54,774 nt of DNA, from contig DCYG01000041.1 of assembly GCA_002331025.1 (NCBI GenBank), forward strand, positions 1 to 54,774, in the 5' to 3' direction. Below the pieces are notes generated by a model, which did no database searches, was not told where the DNA came from, and saw nothing but the letters and a program-made list of their open reading frames with translations. The position numbers and the translations under genes were made by a program. Source of the DNA: Firmicutes bacterium UBA2116. GTDB lineage: Bacteria > Bacillota > Clostridia > Tissierellales > Sedimentibacteraceae. Below are positions 51,440 through 54,774 of this stretch, one piece after another. Each line of letters begins with the position of its first letter. Within the stretch, counting starts at the first letter, position 1.

Positions 51440-53095
51440 TTATTTCTCTGCTGCTATCTCTATAATTTCAAGATTTTTCAACGCTTCAATCGCATCCCAA
51501 AAGAATAAATCATTTCCAACCAGTTCCGTCAGACCGGAACGATCGAGCATTTCTTTTACTGAAGGTTGAATTCCGCAAAATAGTACATTGGTATTATTTT
51601 TTAAAATTTTACTTACAATTTCTTTGAATTCACTCACAGCGGATTCATCGATGGTAGTAACGGCTCTCATTGATATAATTATATTTTCTGTATCTTCTGC
51701 ATGAGCAACGAGTGATTTAAGCTTTTCTCTCGTAATAAAAAACAACGGTCCGGTTAAATAAATTATCTTTGTATTCATGTGATCCATTGAAAACTCATGA
51801 CCCTTTATCCTTTTTAAATCAACGGGACTGACATCAATTCTGAGTTCATTATCCTTTATGATAAACATCATCATCCCCAAAAACACACCCATCAATATTG
51901 CTATTGTCAGGTCAAACAATACTGTGGCTGCCATTGTAATTGTAAATTCAATAATAGCTCTCCCAAATCTTTTGCCGAAAATAAATTTTATTTCATTCCA
52001 TTCATTCATTCGCCATGCAGTAACCATTAAGACCCCTGCCAGAGCTGACATGGGTATTCTTGAAATAAACTTACCTAAAAAAAGCATTGAAAACAATAAA
52101 CCTAAGGATTGCACTATTGATACTATACGTGTCTGACCTCCGGACTTTAATGCTATACTTGTCCTTGCAAGTACAGCTGAAGCAGGAATACCACCAAAAA
52201 AAGGTATCAATATGTTTCCTACTCCTTGAGCAATTAATTCTCTATCTGCATTAAGCGGTTGATTTTTGATTTTTCCTGCAGATGCCCCGCACAACAAGCT
52301 TTCAATCATGCACAGTACGGCTATGCTTAATGCAGGACTTATCAAGTTTAATACCTTTCCTATAGATATGCTGCTTAAAGACAATCTGCTTTCTAAAAAG
52401 ATTGTATTCGGTATCTCGCCAACCAGCATAACCGGAAGGTCGATAATCCGGTTAACAGCTAAAACAATAATCAATCCTGCCAGGGAAGAAGGTATTTTTG
52501 CACTCCATTTTTTTGGCCAGAAAATCATTATTGCCACAACTAACAAGCCTATAAGCACCGCATACATGTTGAACTCAAATCCAAGTTCCGCATAAGATAA
52601 AAGTTTTTCTACATTTGTTTTCCCATATGAAACTGTTCCGAAAAAATTATCAATCTGACCCAAGGCAATGATAATTGCAATGCCCGATGTAAAACCTGTT
52701 ATCACAGGAGCAGGTATAAATGAAACCAATTTACCAAAACGAAATATCGATACAATCAGCAGCAATATTCCGGATAAAAATCCTGTAATCAAAATTCCTT
52801 CTGTGCCATGTGCAGCGTAAACAGTAGCCAAAATTGCAATCATTGTGCCTGTGGGACCGGAAACCTGATAGGAAGCTCCCGCAAGTACTCCCATAATCAG
52901 ACCCGCAACTATTGCAGAAATAATACCTGATGGCGCACCCGCTCCGCTGCTTACCCCAAATGCGAGGGCAAGTGGTAATGCCACAGCTGTAACCGTCAGC
53001 CCTGCCATAGCATCAAGAGTAAACTTTTTTAAATTATAATTTTTGAATTCAAGCTTTAAATCCTGAAAATATTGTTTTATCATTTTCTGCTCCAA
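51440..53095 (-). CDS. SulP family anion transporter with STAS domain
   Basis: A 551-residue transporter with about 12-14 helices and a C-terminal cytosolic STAS domain (about 440-545). The sulfate-transporter signatures A-L-P-L-A-L-A-F-G-V-S-S-G and S-G-P-T-G-T-M are visible. The STAS domain retains the V-T-T-I-D-E-S-A-V loop. SulP members move sulfate, bicarbonate or organic anions; the substrate is not decided by sequence. Confidence 0.92.
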   Translation of the reverse strand: MEQKMIKQYFQDLKLEFKNYNLKKFTLDAMAGLTVTAVALPLALAFGVSSGAGAPSGIISAIVAGLIMGVLAGASYQVSGPTGTMIAILATVYAAHGTEGILITGFLSGILLLIVSIFRFGKLVSFIPAPVITGFTSGIAIIIALGQIDNFFGTVSYGKTNVEKLLSYAELGFEFNMYAVLIGLLVVAIMIFWPKKWSAKIPSSLAGLIIVLAVNRIIDLPVMLVGEIPNTIFLESRLSLSSISIGKVLNLISPALSIAVLCMIESLLCGASAGKIKNQPLNADRELIAQGVGNILIPFFGGIPASAVLARTSIALKSGGQTRIVSIVQSLGLLFSMLFLGKFISRIPMSALAGVLMVTAWRMNEWNEIKFIFGKRFGRAIIEFTITMAATVLFDLTIAILMGVFLGMMMFIIKDNELRIDVSPVDLKRIKGHEFSMDHMNTKIIYLTGPLFFITREKLKSLVAHAEDTENIIISMRAVTTIDESAVSEFKEIVSKILKNNTNVLFCGIQPSVKEMLDRSGLTELVGNDLFFWDAIEALKNLEIIEIAAEK

Positions 53096-53219
53096 TATAT
53101 CGCGTAATCATATTGTGAATCATATCACAGGTAAATGGTTAAAGCAACATGAAAAGTACAAGAATCGCTTAAATTTCAATGATTTTATGCAAACATTTGC
53201 ATTATTCTCTAATTATGTA

Positions 53220-53246
53220 ACTTTTTAATAAACCAGTCATAAAATA
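53220..53246 (+). promoter_or_regulatory. Candidate sigma-K promoter of dpaA
   Basis: AC (53220-53221), 16-bp spacer, CATAAAATA (53238-53246) fits the sigma-K pattern AC-N16-CATA-N3-TA. Sigma-K drives spoVF in Bacillus mother cells. The match is short, and the region is A/T-rich. Confidence 0.5.
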
Positions 53247-53275
53247 AGACATATTGTGTAAAAAAGGAGGACGAT

Positions 53276-54142
53276 ATTATCCAATTTGATGTGTGTTTTA
53301 TAGGTGGAGATTTAAGGCAGACATATTTGGCTAATCTGCTATATGAAAACGGATTTAATGTAATAACATACAGATTAATAAACAGTACGGAATTTAATTT
53401 AAATACTACAGATGATATAAGCTATGCTATGAATTTCAGCAAATTAATTATAACTCCAATTCCATTTTCAAAGGATAAAAAGCATATTACGGATCATATT
53501 CAGAACGGAAACAAACTCACTTTTGAAGAATTCTTACTTCATCTAAAGTCAACTCATTGTTTAATAGGCGGAAACATTATTAAAGAAGTTATAGAAGCCT
53601 GCAATAAAAACAATATTCCTTATCTTGATCTAATGAAAGTCGAGGAAATTGCAATGTTCAATGCTATTGCAACTGCTGAAGGAGCAATTGCTGAGGCGGT
53701 GACGAAAAGCTTAGGCAACCTACATGGAAGCAAGGGACTGGTACTTGGATACGGTAAGACGGGAAAGGTAATTGCATCTAAACTGAAGGCTCTTAATGTA
53801 GACGTAACCGTGGGTGCAAGAAGTAAATTTGCGTTAGCAGAAGCTTTTGTCAACGGCTGTGATATATTAGAGCTTGATGAACTTAGAAGCAAAATATCCG
53901 AATTTGATTATATTTTCAATACAATACCCTTTATAGTACTGACTAAGGAACTTTTATCGACTCTATCACCAAAAATAACAATTATAGATATCGCTTCCTT
54001 ACCTGGCGGTATTGACTACGAAGCTGCTAAAGAGTTGAACATCAATGCATATTTATGTTTAGGAGTACCCGGAAAGTATGCTCCTTTGGCATCCGCTGAA
54101 ATTTTGTTTAATGAAATATTGCCCTTATTGAAAGAAATATGA
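53276..54142 (+). CDS. dpaA: Dipicolinate synthase subunit A (SpoVFA/DpaA)
   Basis: The NAD(P)-binding half of dipicolinate synthase, which makes the spore-core chelator DPA from dihydrodipicolinate. The product reads I-Q-F-D-V-C-F-I-G-G-D-L-R-Q, with a late Rossmann motif G-Y-G-K-T-G-K-V-I. It is about 288 residues, normal for the family. I place the start at ATT 53276, five bases after GGAGG (53266-53270). The GTG at 53291 is 20 bases from it and would drop the conserved Asp-Val. ATT starts are rare, so this needs protein evidence. DpaB follows by 17 bases. Confidence 0.88.
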   Translation: MIQFDVCFIGGDLRQTYLANLLYENGFNVITYRLINSTEFNLNTTDDISYAMNFSKLIITPIPFSKDKKHITDHIQNGNKLTFEEFLLHLKSTHCLIGGNIIKEVIEACNKNNIPYLDLMKVEEIAMFNAIATAEGAIAEAVTKSLGNLHGSKGLVLGYGKTGKVIASKLKALNVDVTVGARSKFALAEAFVNGCDILELDELRSKISEFDYIFNTIPFIVLTKELLSTLSPKITIIDIASLPGGIDYEAAKELNINAYLCLGVPGKYAPLASAEILFNEILPLLKEI

Positions 54143-54159
54143 AAGAAAGTAGGATTATT

Positions 54160-54747
54160 ATGATTTTATCAGGTAAAAATATAGGAATCGGAATTACCGG
54201 ATCATTTTGTACTTTTGATAAAATAATTCCTCCGATTACAAAATTAAAAGATCTTGAGGCAAATGTATACGCCGTATTTTCTGACAATGCAAAATCTTGT
54301 GATACAAGATTTTGCGAAGCAGAAGATTTCCTTAAGCTTGTATATCAATTAACCGGAAACGAGCCCATTACAACAATTGTAGATGCCGAACCTGTTGGTC
54401 CTAAAAATTTATTCGACATTTTTATAATTGCACCTGCTACGGGAAACACCATTGCAAAATTAGCTAATGCAATTACCGATACTCCTGTACTGATGGCTGC
54501 AAAAGCGCATCTCAGAAACAATAAACCCGTTGTTATTTCTGTTTCGACAAACGATGCACTAAGCATGAACTTTAAAAACATAGGTACTCTTTACAATACT
54601 AAAAATATATTTTTTGTTCCCTTTGGTCAGGATAACTATAGGTCCAAACCTAACTCCATGGTTGCCGATGTTGACCAAATGATACCGACTATTGAAAAAG
54701 CGCTTGAAGGTAAACAAATCCAGCCGGTCATTATACTGCCGCAATAG
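54160..54747 (+). CDS. dpaB: Dipicolinate synthase subunit B (SpoVFB/DpaB)
   Basis: The flavoprotein-like half of dipicolinate synthase, 195 residues, with I-G-I-G-I-T-G-S-F-C-T-F-D near the start and I-I-A-P-A-T-G-N-T-I-A-K-L in the middle. It starts at 54160, after AGGA at a good distance; an ATG at 54139 overlapping the dpaA stop is weaker. Together with dpaA it indicates a true endospore former that uses the SpoVF rather than the EtfA route to DPA. Confidence 0.9.
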   Translation: MILSGKNIGIGITGSFCTFDKIIPPITKLKDLEANVYAVFSDNAKSCDTRFCEAEDFLKLVYQLTGNEPITTIVDAEPVGPKNLFDIFIIAPATGNTIAKLANAITDTPVLMAAKAHLRNNKPVVISVSTNDALSMNFKNIGTLYNTKNIFFVPFGQDNYRSKPNSMVADVDQMIPTIEKALEGKQIQPVIILPQ

Positions 54748-54774
54748 CAACACAACAACACAATGGGGACGGAC

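Overview
This window looks like chromosomal DNA from a low-G+C, anaerobic, spore-forming member of the Clostridia or Tissierellia. A Sedimentibacter-like genome is my guess, and nothing here proves it. The evidence is a trimeric NAD-linked [FeFe]-hydrogenase, dipicolinate synthase genes, two HesB-like genes with in-frame UGA at the selenocysteine position, T-box and purine riboswitch control, and strong AGGAGG ribosome binding sites. I see no phage, insertion sequence, integrase, rRNA or CRISPR array. Most of the window is well-packed housekeeping and transport operons.

Layout. 1-2.9 kb: Fur-controlled ferrous iron operon (feoA, feoA, feoB, minus strand). 3.3-5.7 kb: ClpE-like unfoldase. 5.7-9.5 kb: minus-strand genes for DegV, a FabT-like MarR regulator, 3-methyladenine glycosylase, TatD, a DUF5673-like membrane protein and PadR. 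9.7-13.8 kb: HydCBA/HndACD-type hydrogenase behind a Rex-like operator. 13.9-16.1 kb: ABC permease and ATPase with an XRE-cupin regulator but no binding protein. 16.6-18.4 kb: gltX and tRNA-Glu(CUC). 18.5-25.0 kb: Zur-type zinc operon with binding protein, ATPase, permease, Fur-family regulator, COG0523 GTPase, a fused COG0523-permease and a TIGR03943 protein. 25-27 kb: YibE/F, GNAT and a small XRE protein.

27-31.5 kb is the most unusual part. A leader that looks like a transcription attenuator precedes a TM1266-type iron-only hydrogenase regulator and a NrtA/SsuA-like ABC transporter. Two tandem small HesB/IscA-like selenoprotein genes and a conserved 94-residue unknown follow. 31.6-34.4 kb: TldE and TldD. 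34.5-38.7 kb: OpuC-type osmolyte transporter with a BusR-like GntR/RCK_C regulator, which points to c-di-AMP control of osmolyte uptake. 38.8-42.6 kb: a small membrane protein, DJ-1/PfpI, DUF2812 and an AAA/DUF4143 ATPase. 43-44.5 kb: tyrS with a Tyr T-box. 44.9-49.2 kb: secreted CAP-domain protein and a MacAB-like export system. 49.3-50.9 kb: guanine-type riboswitch and NCS2 purine permease. 51.2-53.1 kb: small Cys-rich protein and SulP transporter. 53.2-54.75 kb: dpaA-dpaB (spoVFAB), probably made late in sporulation.

Three copies of a 54-bp hairpin-rich dispersed repeat (18.2, 25.0 and 29.8 kb) and several shorter repeat fragments sit in intergenic spaces. All functional calls come from reading the translations and DNA by eye. 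No database search or folding program was run.
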